Below are positions 1-5,347 of a DNA stretch of 6,639 nucleotides, in pieces. Each line of letters starts with the position of its first letter. Positions within the stretch are counted from its first letter, which is position 1. This DNA is from Bordetella parapertussis. GTDB lineage: Bacteria; Pseudomonadota; Gammaproteobacteria; Burkholderiales; Burkholderiaceae_B. The stretch is from assembly GCA_945911685.1 (NCBI GenBank), contig CAMEAW010000156.1:1-6639 (forward strand). The letters are read 5' to 3'. The position numbers and the translations under genes were made by a program. The notes under the pieces were generated by a model that ran no database searches, had not been told where the DNA came from, and was given only the letters and a program-made list of their open reading frames with translations.

Positions 1-714
1 TCGGCCGACGAAATCAAAAAAGTCTACTTGGATCCAGCTTTTCGCAACGCCTTACGCGAAAACTTAAAAAATCCAAAGACAGGAATTTTGTTTTTAGGTG
101 ACTGGAAATATCTTGAAGTCGGTGAAACAGCGCTTGCTGAGCATGCAGAGCTTGAAGGCTTAACCATCGAAGCGCTAGGGAAAAAATGGGGCAAAGACCC
201 ACTTGATGCGTTTTTTGATTTGTCTGTCAAAGAAAATTTAGAGACTCACTTTACTGGTAAGTTCTTTAATCATATCGACGAGGGTGTGGCGCCCTTGCTT
301 AAGCATCCCTCGGCGGTTGTGACCTTATCTGATGCGGGTGCGCATTTGATTTATATGTGCGATGCGGCGTTTGGCTTGCATTTCTTGTCGCACTGGGTGC
401 GCGAGACAGGTTATTTCTCATTAGAAGACGGTATCCGCCTTTTAACCAGCGAGGCGGCCGATCGCTTCAAAATCCCCAATCGGGGGCGTCTGTTAGTGGG
501 TAGCCCTGCCGATATGTTGCTGTTTGATCCAGCTACCGTGGGCAAGTCAAAGGTCGCAACCTTGAGCGATTTGCCCGGTGGAGGCTCAAGAAAAGTTCGC
601 TCAGGGCTTGGCATTCACGGCGTGTGGGTCAACGGTTGCTTGGTGCATGACGGTAAGGATTACGTTGAGCTCGAAGAGGGCCCGGGGCATGTACTAGATC
701 GCTTCGATCACTAA
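1..714 (+). CDS. Amidohydrolase, N-acyl-D-amino-acid deacylase type (C-terminal part, 5' end outside window)
   Basis: The frame is open from base 1, so the gene starts upstream; the TTG at 28 lies inside the gene and is not a convincing start. About 237 residues are visible of a family usually some 500-580 long. They include the helical stretch with LGKKWGKDPLDAFFDL, the conserved LSDAGAH loop (Asp codon at 331-333; the position of the catalytic Asp in D-aminoacylases), and the closing beta-sandwich signature: SEAADRFKIPNRGRL, then GSPADMLLFDP, then GVWVNGCLVHDG. Family members are cytoplasmic metal-dependent hydrolases that remove N-acyl groups from D-amino acids or cleave related amides and cyclic imides. 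The N-terminal His-x-His metal site would be upstream, so an intact metal centre cannot be confirmed. The gene converges on the nucleoside transporter gene, 66 bp away. Family assignment is solid; the substrate is unknown. Confidence 0.88.
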   Translation, partial: SADEIKKVYLDPAFRNALRENLKNPKTGILFLGDWKYLEVGETALAEHAELEGLTIEALGKKWGKDPLDAFFDLSVKENLETHFTGKFFNHIDEGVAPLLKHPSAVVTLSDAGAHLIYMCDAAFGLHFLSHWVRETGYFSLEDGIRLLTSEAADRFKIPNRGRLLVGSPADMLLFDPATVGKSKVATLSDLPGGGSRKVRSGLGIHGVWVNGCLVHDGKDYVELEEGPGHVLDRFDH

Positions 715-780
715 ACGAGAGTCATGGCAAACGCTGCAGAGTTCACGTACTGAGCGGGCGACTGCTGTTGTACTTCTTCG

Positions 781-2031
781 TTAAGCCAGAACGATGGCAA
801 CCACTGCAGCACTCATGCAGGTTGCCATCGCGCCAACCAACACCGAACGTAGTCCTAAGGCGATAATTTCTGGACGCCTTGCAGGGGCCATGGCGCCTAG
901 GCCGCCGATCACAATCCCTAAGCTGCCAAAATTCGCAAATCCACATAAGACGTAGGTCATGATCAGTTGGCTGCGCGCAGACAGCGCGCCTTCTGGTAAT
1001 TTGGCTAAATCAAGATAGGCAATCATCTCGTTCAAAGCAATTTTGGTGCCTAACAGTTGACCCGCCACGCCGGTTTCAGCCCAGGGGATTCCAAGCATCC
1101 ACACAATTGGCTGCATGGGTACGCCCAACATACGTTGAAGGGTGAGTGGCGCACCTGCAACATTCGGAAGTAACGCAAGCGCACTATTGGCGAGAGCGAC
1201 AAGAGCTACCAGTACAACCAGCATTGCAGCGATATTGACAACCAGTCGCACCCCATCACCCGTACCCGTCGCAATGGCATCCATCGTGCTGCCGTAGGTT
1301 GAGGTGGCTTGAAAGGCGGTTTGAGCAGTAGCCGGATGTTGCGGCACCATTAAACGGGCGAGCATGATGACCGCGGGCGCACTGACCACCGAAGAAATCA
1401 AGAGATGGCTTGCCGCATCGGGAACAATCTGACTGAGCACGCTGGCGTAAATGACTAAAACGGTGCCTGCGATACAGGACATGCCCGAGGCCATCACCAC
1501 AAACAGGTCAGAGCGACTGAGCTGCGCAAGATATGGGCGCACGAGCAAAGGCGCTTCGACCATGCCAACAAAAATATTGGCTGATACGGCGAAGCTTGTG
1601 GCCCCATTCATTTTTAATGTTTTGCCTAGCAACCATGAAAACACGCCCACAATCTTTGGCAAGATGCGCCAGTGATATAACAGCGCGGCAAAGGCGCTAA
1701 TAAATAAGGCAAGCGGTAGCGCTTGAAACGCCAAGACGTAAGCAGCACCAGGCTGGCTCTCATGAAACGGAAGTGGAGCGCCACCTAAGTAGCCGAACAC
1801 CAACGACGTTCCTGCTTCGCTGGCCTTTTGTAAAGCCAGCACACCCTGATTGATTAGCGCGACAGCCTCTTTGATGAAGGGGATTTTAAGCAGCAGCAGC
1901 GCAAACAAGAACTGTATGCCGACCCCCGTCGCGATGAGGCGCGTTTTATTGGCTCGACGATCTTCACTGAAGATGATTGCAATGACCGTCAGTGCCAAGA
2001 TACCGATCAAGGGCTGGATAGAAAAAGCCAT
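781..2031 (-). CDS. Concentrative nucleoside transporter, CNT (NupC-like) family
   Basis: This 416-residue inner-membrane protein has the usual length for bacterial CNTs, which take up nucleosides with H+ or Na+. The order of parts fits the family: N-terminal hydrophobic segments (residues 5-21, 31-50), a segment near 97-118, the core motif SANIFVGMVEAPLLVRPYL (150-168), GMSCIAGTVLVIYA (183-196), GTKIALNEMIAY (328-339) and CGFANFGSLGI (363-373). Relative to Vibrio cholerae CNT, Glu159, Glu335, Asn367 and Ser370 appear to match the conserved substrate and ribose contacts. The pair that contacts the base (Gln-Thr before the Glu) is Met157-Val158 instead, so base preference cannot be read across from NupC. 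The ATG at 2029-2031 is supported by AAAGG (2041-2045, minus strand) nine bases upstream. It is transcribed away from the MBOAT gene and converges on the amidohydrolase. Confidence 0.93.
   Translation of the reverse strand: MAFSIQPLIGILALTVIAIIFSEDRRANKTRLIATGVGIQFLFALLLLKIPFIKEAVALINQGVLALQKASEAGTSLVFGYLGGAPLPFHESQPGAAYVLAFQALPLALFISAFAALLYHWRILPKIVGVFSWLLGKTLKMNGATSFAVSANIFVGMVEAPLLVRPYLAQLSRSDLFVVMASGMSCIAGTVLVIYASVLSQIVPDAASHLLISSVVSAPAVIMLARLMVPQHPATAQTAFQATSTYGSTMDAIATGTGDGVRLVVNIAAMLVVLVALVALANSALALLPNVAGAPLTLQRMLGVPMQPIVWMLGIPWAETGVAGQLLGTKIALNEMIAYLDLAKLPEGALSARSQLIMTYVLCGFANFGSLGIVIGGLGAMAPARRPEIIALGLRSVLVGAMATCMSAAVVAIVLA
792..830. repeat. Perfect 11-bp inverted repeat at the 3' end of the nucleoside transporter gene
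   Basis: CGATGGCAACC at 792-802 is matched exactly by its reverse complement at 820-830, with a 17-base spacer. A further short pairing (TGCA at 805-808 with TGCA at 816-819) can lengthen the stem across a two-base bulge. It lies within the last codons of the transporter gene and 78 bp past the amidohydrolase stop. No T-run follows on either strand, so it is not a textbook intrinsic terminator. It could still block 3' exonucleases or aid termination for the convergent genes; that is inference. Confidence 0.6.
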
Positions 2032-2126
2032 ACTGAAGTACCTTTGAAGATGGTCAGCGGGTCAGACAAATCACAATACAAAAGCACGTGTCTTTAAAAC
2101 TGCAAAATACATCTATTTTTTGCAAC

Positions 2127-2166
2127 TTAAGCAAAACCAAGACGTTGTTAAGGTTTTATTGCTTAA
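2127..2166. repeat. Imperfect inverted repeat, 12 paired bases with a 3-base bulge
   Basis: TTAAGCAAAACC (2127-2138) pairs with GGTTTT (2152-2157) plus GCTTAA (2161-2166); ATT at 2158-2160 is unpaired, and the spacer is 13 bases. It is centred in the AT-rich part of the divergent region. It may be a regulator-binding site or an RNA hairpin in a 5' leader; the sequence does not decide. Confidence 0.45.
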
Positions 2167-2170
2167 ACTT

Positions 2171-2186
2171 CCCTTGCATTCAAGGG
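2171..2186. repeat. Short perfect hairpin, CCCTTG-CATT-CAAGGG
   Basis: A 6-bp stem with a 4-base loop, exact on both sides. It is followed by TGGGG, not a T-run, and lies between divergent promoters, so an intrinsic terminator is unlikely. An operator half-site pair or a leader-RNA hairpin is possible. Confidence 0.45.
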
Positions 2187-2190
2187 TGGG

Positions 2191-2211
2191 GTCAACACGC
2201 CGCTTGTTGAC
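2191..2211. repeat. Perfect 7-7-7 inverted repeat, possible operator
   Basis: GTCAACA (2191-2197) and TGTTGAC (2205-2211) are exact reverse complements separated by seven bases. Centre-to-centre spacing is 14 bp, a little over one DNA turn, which suits binding of a dimeric regulator. It lies about 44 bp upstream of the MBOAT start. No regulator gene is adjacent and the regulator is unknown; the operator role is inference. Confidence 0.45.
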
Positions 2212-2233
2212 TTCTGAATCCTCAGCTATTGAA

Positions 2234-2255
2234 GCATCGTAAGGCCGCATCGTAA
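2234..2255 (+). repeat. 9-bp direct repeat GCATCGTAA flanking the MBOAT ribosome binding site
   Basis: GCATCGTAA occurs at 2234-2242 and 2247-2255, a 13-bp period. The likely Shine-Dalgarno TAAGG (2240-2244) straddles the end of the first copy, and the last A of the second copy is the A of the start codon. It may be a small tandem duplication or may tune initiation; its role is unknown. Confidence 0.5.
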
Positions 2256-3502
2256 TGCATATTGACTTGGACTTGAAAGGGCGTGGGCTGGGTCTGCTGG
2301 TCTTCGTACTGTCATTTTTCTACATAGGTTATCTCTACAGCTCCGTTCCAGCGCTGTTCACAATCGCATTGTCGGTGGTGGTTTGGCTGCTCTACCGCCC
2401 GATCGCCGCGGCCGATTTACCTCGTAAAGTCTTGGCCTACGGAGTTTTTTTTATTACGCCGTTGTTGACCTATTCCGGCCAAATCGCCGTACTTACAGGT
2501 TTTGGCGGCGAGGGCGCTTCGTTGCCTTGGGTGGGGGTGTCCTTTGTGACGGCCGCGCTGGCCGTGCACATTTATCAACAAAAATTAGATTTTTTGACAC
2601 TCTTCCTTAACATTTTGCAGCCGGCTCGCATGGATTCTGGTCCGGTCGCAATCAACAATGCCCCGCTTGGGCGCTTGAGACTGAGGCGGCTCAAGGTGTA
2701 TGTCGGTTGGATGGCACTGGGTATCTTTTTTTACACAGTGCTTGCGACAGGCTTAGCGCCATTTTTAGTGTTACGAGACTCAACTGAAGCTGTCGATATT
2801 TTAGTTTTTTCTATCATCTTTGAACTGTACGTCTATTTCAATTTTAGTGGTCTGACTTTTTTTGTTTTTGGCTTATTGAATTTAGCAGGTGTTCGCACGA
2901 CTCTTAATTTCAACATGCCATTTGCTGCCCGCAATGTGATCGACTACTGGCAGCGTTGGCACATCAGTTTAAGCGGGGTTTTAAAAGAGATATTTTTTAA
3001 ACCCGTCAAGCGACGCTGTGGTTTAGTCGTGGCAGTGATGGTCGTGTTCTTGTCGTCAGCCGCCTGGCACGGCATGTCGTTAAACTTTTTTATTTGGGGC
3101 GTTTTTCATGCGGCAGGTTGGTTACTCACCTATGCGATTGTCCGCCTCGTCTCACACAGGCGTTGCGCGCTAGCCATCAATTTTCTGCTGTTTCCTTTTT
3201 TCGTGGTTGTTGGCCGATTGATTTTTTCAGAGCCCAGCACCGCTTTGCTGGGGCAAAAGCTGCAGCAGTTATTTTTCAATTTCTCATTCAGCTCTCAGGC
3301 ATGGTTATTTAATTTGAAAGTTGATGGGCAATCACTGCTGTTGCTAGGTATTGTCGTGGCGTGTGTGGTGCTCGAGGTTTGCGCCAAGCGCAATTGTCAG
3401 CGCTATCAATGGTTGAGGCAAAAATGGGTAACTCCCTTGCTGCTATTGTCGTCAATATTTTTAGGTTCGACGGGTCTTGGAGGGGTATATGGTGCGCGTT
3501 GA
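2255..3502 (+). CDS. MBOAT-family membrane-bound O-acyltransferase (AlgI/DltB-like)
   Basis: This is a 415-residue polytopic inner-membrane protein. The diagnostic core is present: FELYVYFNFSGL (189-200), then NMPFAARNVIDYWQRWHISLS (220-240) and SSAAWHGMSLNFFIWGVFHA (267-286). His272 in the WHG motif corresponds to the invariant catalytic histidine of AlgI and DltB; His236 in RWHISLS and His285 are also typical. Such proteins move an acyl group, usually acetyl, across the membrane for transfer to an envelope polymer by a periplasmic partner. That fits the SGNH gene 15 bp downstream, probably in the same operon. The start at 2255 has TAAGG ten bases upstream. The C-terminus ends VYGAR rather than the YFQF-like end of many relatives. 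The acceptor polymer is not indicated, since no glycan genes are in view. Family certain; substrate unknown. Confidence 0.93.
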   Translation: MHIDLDLKGRGLGLLVFVLSFFYIGYLYSSVPALFTIALSVVVWLLYRPIAAADLPRKVLAYGVFFITPLLTYSGQIAVLTGFGGEGASLPWVGVSFVTAALAVHIYQQKLDFLTLFLNILQPARMDSGPVAINNAPLGRLRLRRLKVYVGWMALGIFFYTVLATGLAPFLVLRDSTEAVDILVFSIIFELYVYFNFSGLTFFVFGLLNLAGVRTTLNFNMPFAARNVIDYWQRWHISLSGVLKEIFFKPVKRRCGLVVAVMVVFLSSAAWHGMSLNFFIWGVFHAAGWLLTYAIVRLVSHRRCALAINFLLFPFFVVVGRLIFSEPSTALLGQKLQQLFFNFSFSSQAWLFNLKVDGQSLLLLGIVVACVVLEVCAKRNCQRYQWLRQKWVTPLLLLSSIFLGSTGLGGVYGAR

Positions 3503-3517
3503 TAAAGGGCAAATGAT

Positions 3518-4150
3518 ATGTTGTTAGCTGGCTTAACTGTATTAGTGATCGGTGCCAGCCATCTGGCAAAACCCACTTATTTGATCAAGACGCTTCACGA
3601 CGAATTAACTGAGCGCGGTGCCCAAGTGCACAGCGTTGGAGTGTGTGGGGTGTTGCCCAGCGAGTGGCTAAAGAAGACGACTAGCCGTTGCGGTGGCGCC
3701 GAGCGCATTGAAGCCGAGCCGATTGTGTTGTCGATGGCCAGCGCGGCTCAAACTGTGCCTTTTGCGACTTTACTTGAGACCAAAAAGCCTGCTGTCGTGG
3801 TCATCGTGATGGGTGACAATCTCGCAAATTACAAAGCCTCGAGCTTTACCCGCGCGGACGTTAAAAAAGAGGTAATCAGCTTAACCACCCTGTTGGCCAG
3901 TAAATCGATTCGCTGTGTGTGGGTTGGGCCTGCATGGGGTGAAGACAATAAACTAGCGGGTAAAACGCTGAAACGCACTCAAGAAATTTCTGCGTTTCTC
4001 GAGTCGCAAGTTAAGCCTTGTGATTACGTGAGCTCTCTTGCGATGTCCAAGCCCGGCGAATGGAAAACAACGGATGGGCAGCATTTCTTTGAAGAAGGGT
4101 ATCAAGCCTGGGGAACCGCCATTGCCAAAGAGGTTGAGCAGCTACCTTGA
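3518..4150 (+). CDS. SGNH-fold hydrolase/acyltransferase-like protein, partner of the MBOAT gene
   Basis: This is a 210-residue protein with SGNH blocks in order: GASHL with Ser14 as likely nucleophile, Gly44 in GVCG, GDN with Asn101 (the GxND block without the final Asp), and DGQHF with Asp186 and His189. Members downstream of MBOAT genes (AlgX/AlgJ, DltD and PatB type) generally receive the acyl group in the periplasm and pass it to a glycan, or remove it. Four cysteines (43, 58, 134, 168) could form disulfides, which would suit an exported protein. Yet the first strand of the fold (LTVLVIGASH) begins at residue 6, leaving no room for a normal signal peptide or anchor. An in-frame stop at 3503-3505 prevents upstream extension. 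The ATG at 3518 has a good AAAGGG (3504-3509) eight bases away. A 5' frameshift or a cytoplasmic role is possible. Fold assignment is good; function is inferred from context. Confidence 0.8.
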   Translation: MLLAGLTVLVIGASHLAKPTYLIKTLHDELTERGAQVHSVGVCGVLPSEWLKKTTSRCGGAERIEAEPIVLSMASAAQTVPFATLLETKKPAVVVIVMGDNLANYKASSFTRADVKKEVISLTTLLASKSIRCVWVGPAWGEDNKLAGKTLKRTQEISAFLESQVKPCDYVSSLAMSKPGEWKTTDGQHFFEEGYQAWGTAIAKEVEQLP

Positions 4151-4293
4151 TGTCATCGTTACTTGACCGAAGTCCCGACGCCTTGTGTTGATCGCATCGT
4201 CGACTACCAGGCTTGGCGTGGCATGTTGTTCAACGCCACTACAACACCCTTCGCAAGGTTGACTTATACTTCCAAAAAAGTGACCAACGTCTT

Positions 4294-4298
4294 GGTGA
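4294..4298 (+). promoter_or_regulatory. Ribosome binding site GGTGA deciding the start of the hydratase gene
   Basis: GGTGA, within GGTGATC, lies seven bases before the ATG at 4306. It favours that start over the in-frame TTG at 4213, which would add 31 residues with no similarity to the family's N-terminus. Confidence 0.6.
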
Positions 4299-4305
4299 TC
4301 CCCGA

Positions 4306-4995
4306 ATGTTAAAGATAACGCTAGAAAATACGGTACTGACGCTGGCTTTTGACCGTGTTTCGGCTGCGAACGCATTAAATGCCGACATCTATGAAGCCCT
4401 TCATCGCGCACTGGCTGAGGCAGCCACGCAAGTCGACGTTAAGTCCGTGGTGATCACTGGTGAAGGCGCGCGAGCCTTCTGTTCAGGCGCAGATCTCAAA
4501 GAATTTTCAGACCTTAGCCCAACCGTGGCAGCACACCAACGATTAAATTTGTTGATGCGATGTTTTCTTGAACTCATTGATTTTCCTAAGCCAGTGATCG
4601 CTGTCGTTCAGGCGCCGGCAGTGGGGGCAGGCCTAATGCTTGCAGCGCTCTGTGATGAGGTTCTGATTGCAGATCACACTTGGGTATCGCTGCCTGAGGT
4701 CAAGTTCGATATGCCGACACCGATCGGTGCAGCAATTGTTGCTGCTCGTTCAAGCCGCTCTATCTGCCATCGCCTGGTTCAGCTTGGCGAAAGGCTAAGT
4801 GCGGCGCAATGTGTCGAGGCAGGATTAGTGGACCAAGCGGTACCACTCGCCGATTTGCCAGCACTGAGCGCGCAACGTGCGAGTGCGCTGGCGCAGATTC
4901 CGTCTTTCGGGTTCAGCGTAAATAAAAAATGGATGAATCGCGATGTCAGGCAGCAACTGATCGCCGCTTCTGAAGTTGCCGAGGCAGCTCACTAG
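4306..4995 (+). CDS. Enoyl-CoA hydratase/isomerase (crotonase) family protein, short and divergent
   Basis: This is a 229-residue crotonase-fold protein starting LKITLENTVLTLAFDR, a normal N-terminal strand pair for the family. The CoA and oxyanion-hole parts are present: AFCSGADL (57-64) and VGAGLMLAALCDEV (106-119), then LPEVKFDMPTPIG (129-141), and GERLSAAQCVEAGLVDQAVP (161-180). Against rat mitochondrial crotonase, Glu131 matches Glu164, but the Glu144 position is Met111, so ordinary hydration of 2-enoyl-CoA may be impaired. Isomerase, other crotonase-type activity or no catalysis are alternatives. The protein stops about 30 residues earlier than typical 255-260-residue members, losing the usual C-terminal helix; reading past the TAG stop gives nothing family-like. 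It is cytoplasmic by fold. It is preceded by a 155-bp gap and converges on the biotin-carrier gene 46 bp away. Superfamily certain; reaction unknown. Confidence 0.9.
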   Translation: MLKITLENTVLTLAFDRVSAANALNADIYEALHRALAEAATQVDVKSVVITGEGARAFCSGADLKEFSDLSPTVAAHQRLNLLMRCFLELIDFPKPVIAVVQAPAVGAGLMLAALCDEVLIADHTWVSLPEVKFDMPTPIGAAIVAARSSRSICHRLVQLGERLSAAQCVEAGLVDQAVPLADLPALSAQRASALAQIPSFGFSVNKKWMNRDVRQQLIAASEVAEAAH

Positions 4996-5041
4996 CTTGA
5001 CAGGGCTTGGATTGAATGGGCGCACTAGAGGCGCAGGCTTG

Positions 5042-5263
5042 TCACCGCTCAATGATGGCCAGCACTTGCCCCTCGCTGACCGAGTCGCCCTCATTGACGC
5101 AAATTTCAACGAGAGTGCCGCCGTCTTCAGCGACTAAAGGGATTTCCATTTTCATTGACTCAATAATGAGCACGGTGTGCTCTTGCTCAAGTGCTTGACC
5201 GACCGTAGTTTCAATTTTCCAGATTGATCCAGTGACTTCTGCTTTTAATTCGTATCGACTCAT
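5042..5263 (-). CDS. Stand-alone biotin carrier protein (biotinyl-domain, BCCP-like)
   Basis: This 73-residue protein is essentially one biotinyl domain: strands around a VTGSIWKIETTVGQ turn, the biotinylation hairpin ESMKMEIP with Lys38 as the modified lysine, and a closing GGTLVEICVNEGDSVSEGQVLAII half. The E-S-M-K-M motif, with Met on both sides of Lys, marks biotin rather than lipoyl attachment. It would carry CO2 between a biotin carboxylase and a carboxyltransferase in an acetyl-, propionyl- or other acyl-CoA carboxylase. Neither partner subunit is in the window. Stand-alone carriers of this size are known in acyl-CoA and related carboxylases; the usual AccB has an extra N-terminal part that is absent here. 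The start at 5263 has AGGAT (minus strand, 5272-5276) eight bases upstream. It is divergent from the CitE-like lyase, with an 84-bp gap. Confidence 0.9.
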   Translation of the reverse strand: MSRYELKAEVTGSIWKIETTVGQALEQEHTVLIIESMKMEIPLVAEDGGTLVEICVNEGDSVSEGQVLAIIER

Positions 5264-5347
5264 GTTGTGTAATCCTGCGAGGCAAGCCCTAACGGTGCCG
5301 CCCCTGTTATAAACTTAATATTGATGATGATCTAAAAGGATCGATGT
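5264..5347. promoter_or_regulatory. Divergent promoter region between biotin carrier and CitE-like lyase genes
   Basis: This 84-bp gap separates divergent starts. On the plus strand, TGTTATAAA (5305-5313) resembles an extended -10 element, with TG one base before TATAAA, but there is no good -35 seventeen bases upstream. AAGGA (5336-5340) is the lyase ribosome binding site, seven bases before ATG. The minus-strand promoter for the biotin carrier must also fall here or overlap; no clear match was seen. Confidence 0.35.

Larger units (their letters stand above)
2032..2254. promoter_or_regulatory. Divergent intergenic region between nucleoside transporter and MBOAT genes
   Basis: This 223-bp gap separates two divergent genes and must hold the promoter of at least the transporter gene and probably both. 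It has an AT-rich part (about 2088-2170), three inverted repeats (2127-2166, 2171-2186, 2191-2211) and a direct repeat over the MBOAT ribosome binding site. I found no sigma-70 -35/-10 pair with good spacing on either strand, so no promoter position is given. No coding frame of interest is visible. Confidence 0.6.

Noticed and set aside
28..30. TTG at 28 as the start of the amidohydrolase gene
   Set aside because: The frame is open to base 1 and the family is more than twice the visible length, so this is an internal Leu codon.
715..780. Terminator between the amidohydrolase and transporter genes
   Set aside because: No stable stem with a T-run is visible in this 66-bp gap; the nearest strong hairpin is inside the transporter gene at 792-830.
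2207..2232. TTGACT (2207-2212) with TATTGA (2227-2232) as promoter of the MBOAT unit
   Set aside because: The spacer is only 14 bases and the -10 match is weak.
3309..3569. Minus-strand open frame of 86 codons across the MBOAT/SGNH junction
   Set aside because: It overlaps two well-supported genes and shows no recognisable protein features.
4259..4270. TTGACT directly followed by TATACT before the hydratase gene
   Set aside because: The two hexamers touch, and neither has a partner at 16-18 bases, so no promoter can be claimed.
4213..4305. Upstream TTG start giving the hydratase 31 extra residues
   Set aside because: The added residues are unlike a crotonase N-terminus, and GGTGA is well placed for the ATG at 4306.
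4996..5041. Terminator between the hydratase and biotin-carrier genes
   Set aside because: Only weak 4-bp GCGC pairings and a repeated CACTAG were found, with no T-run.
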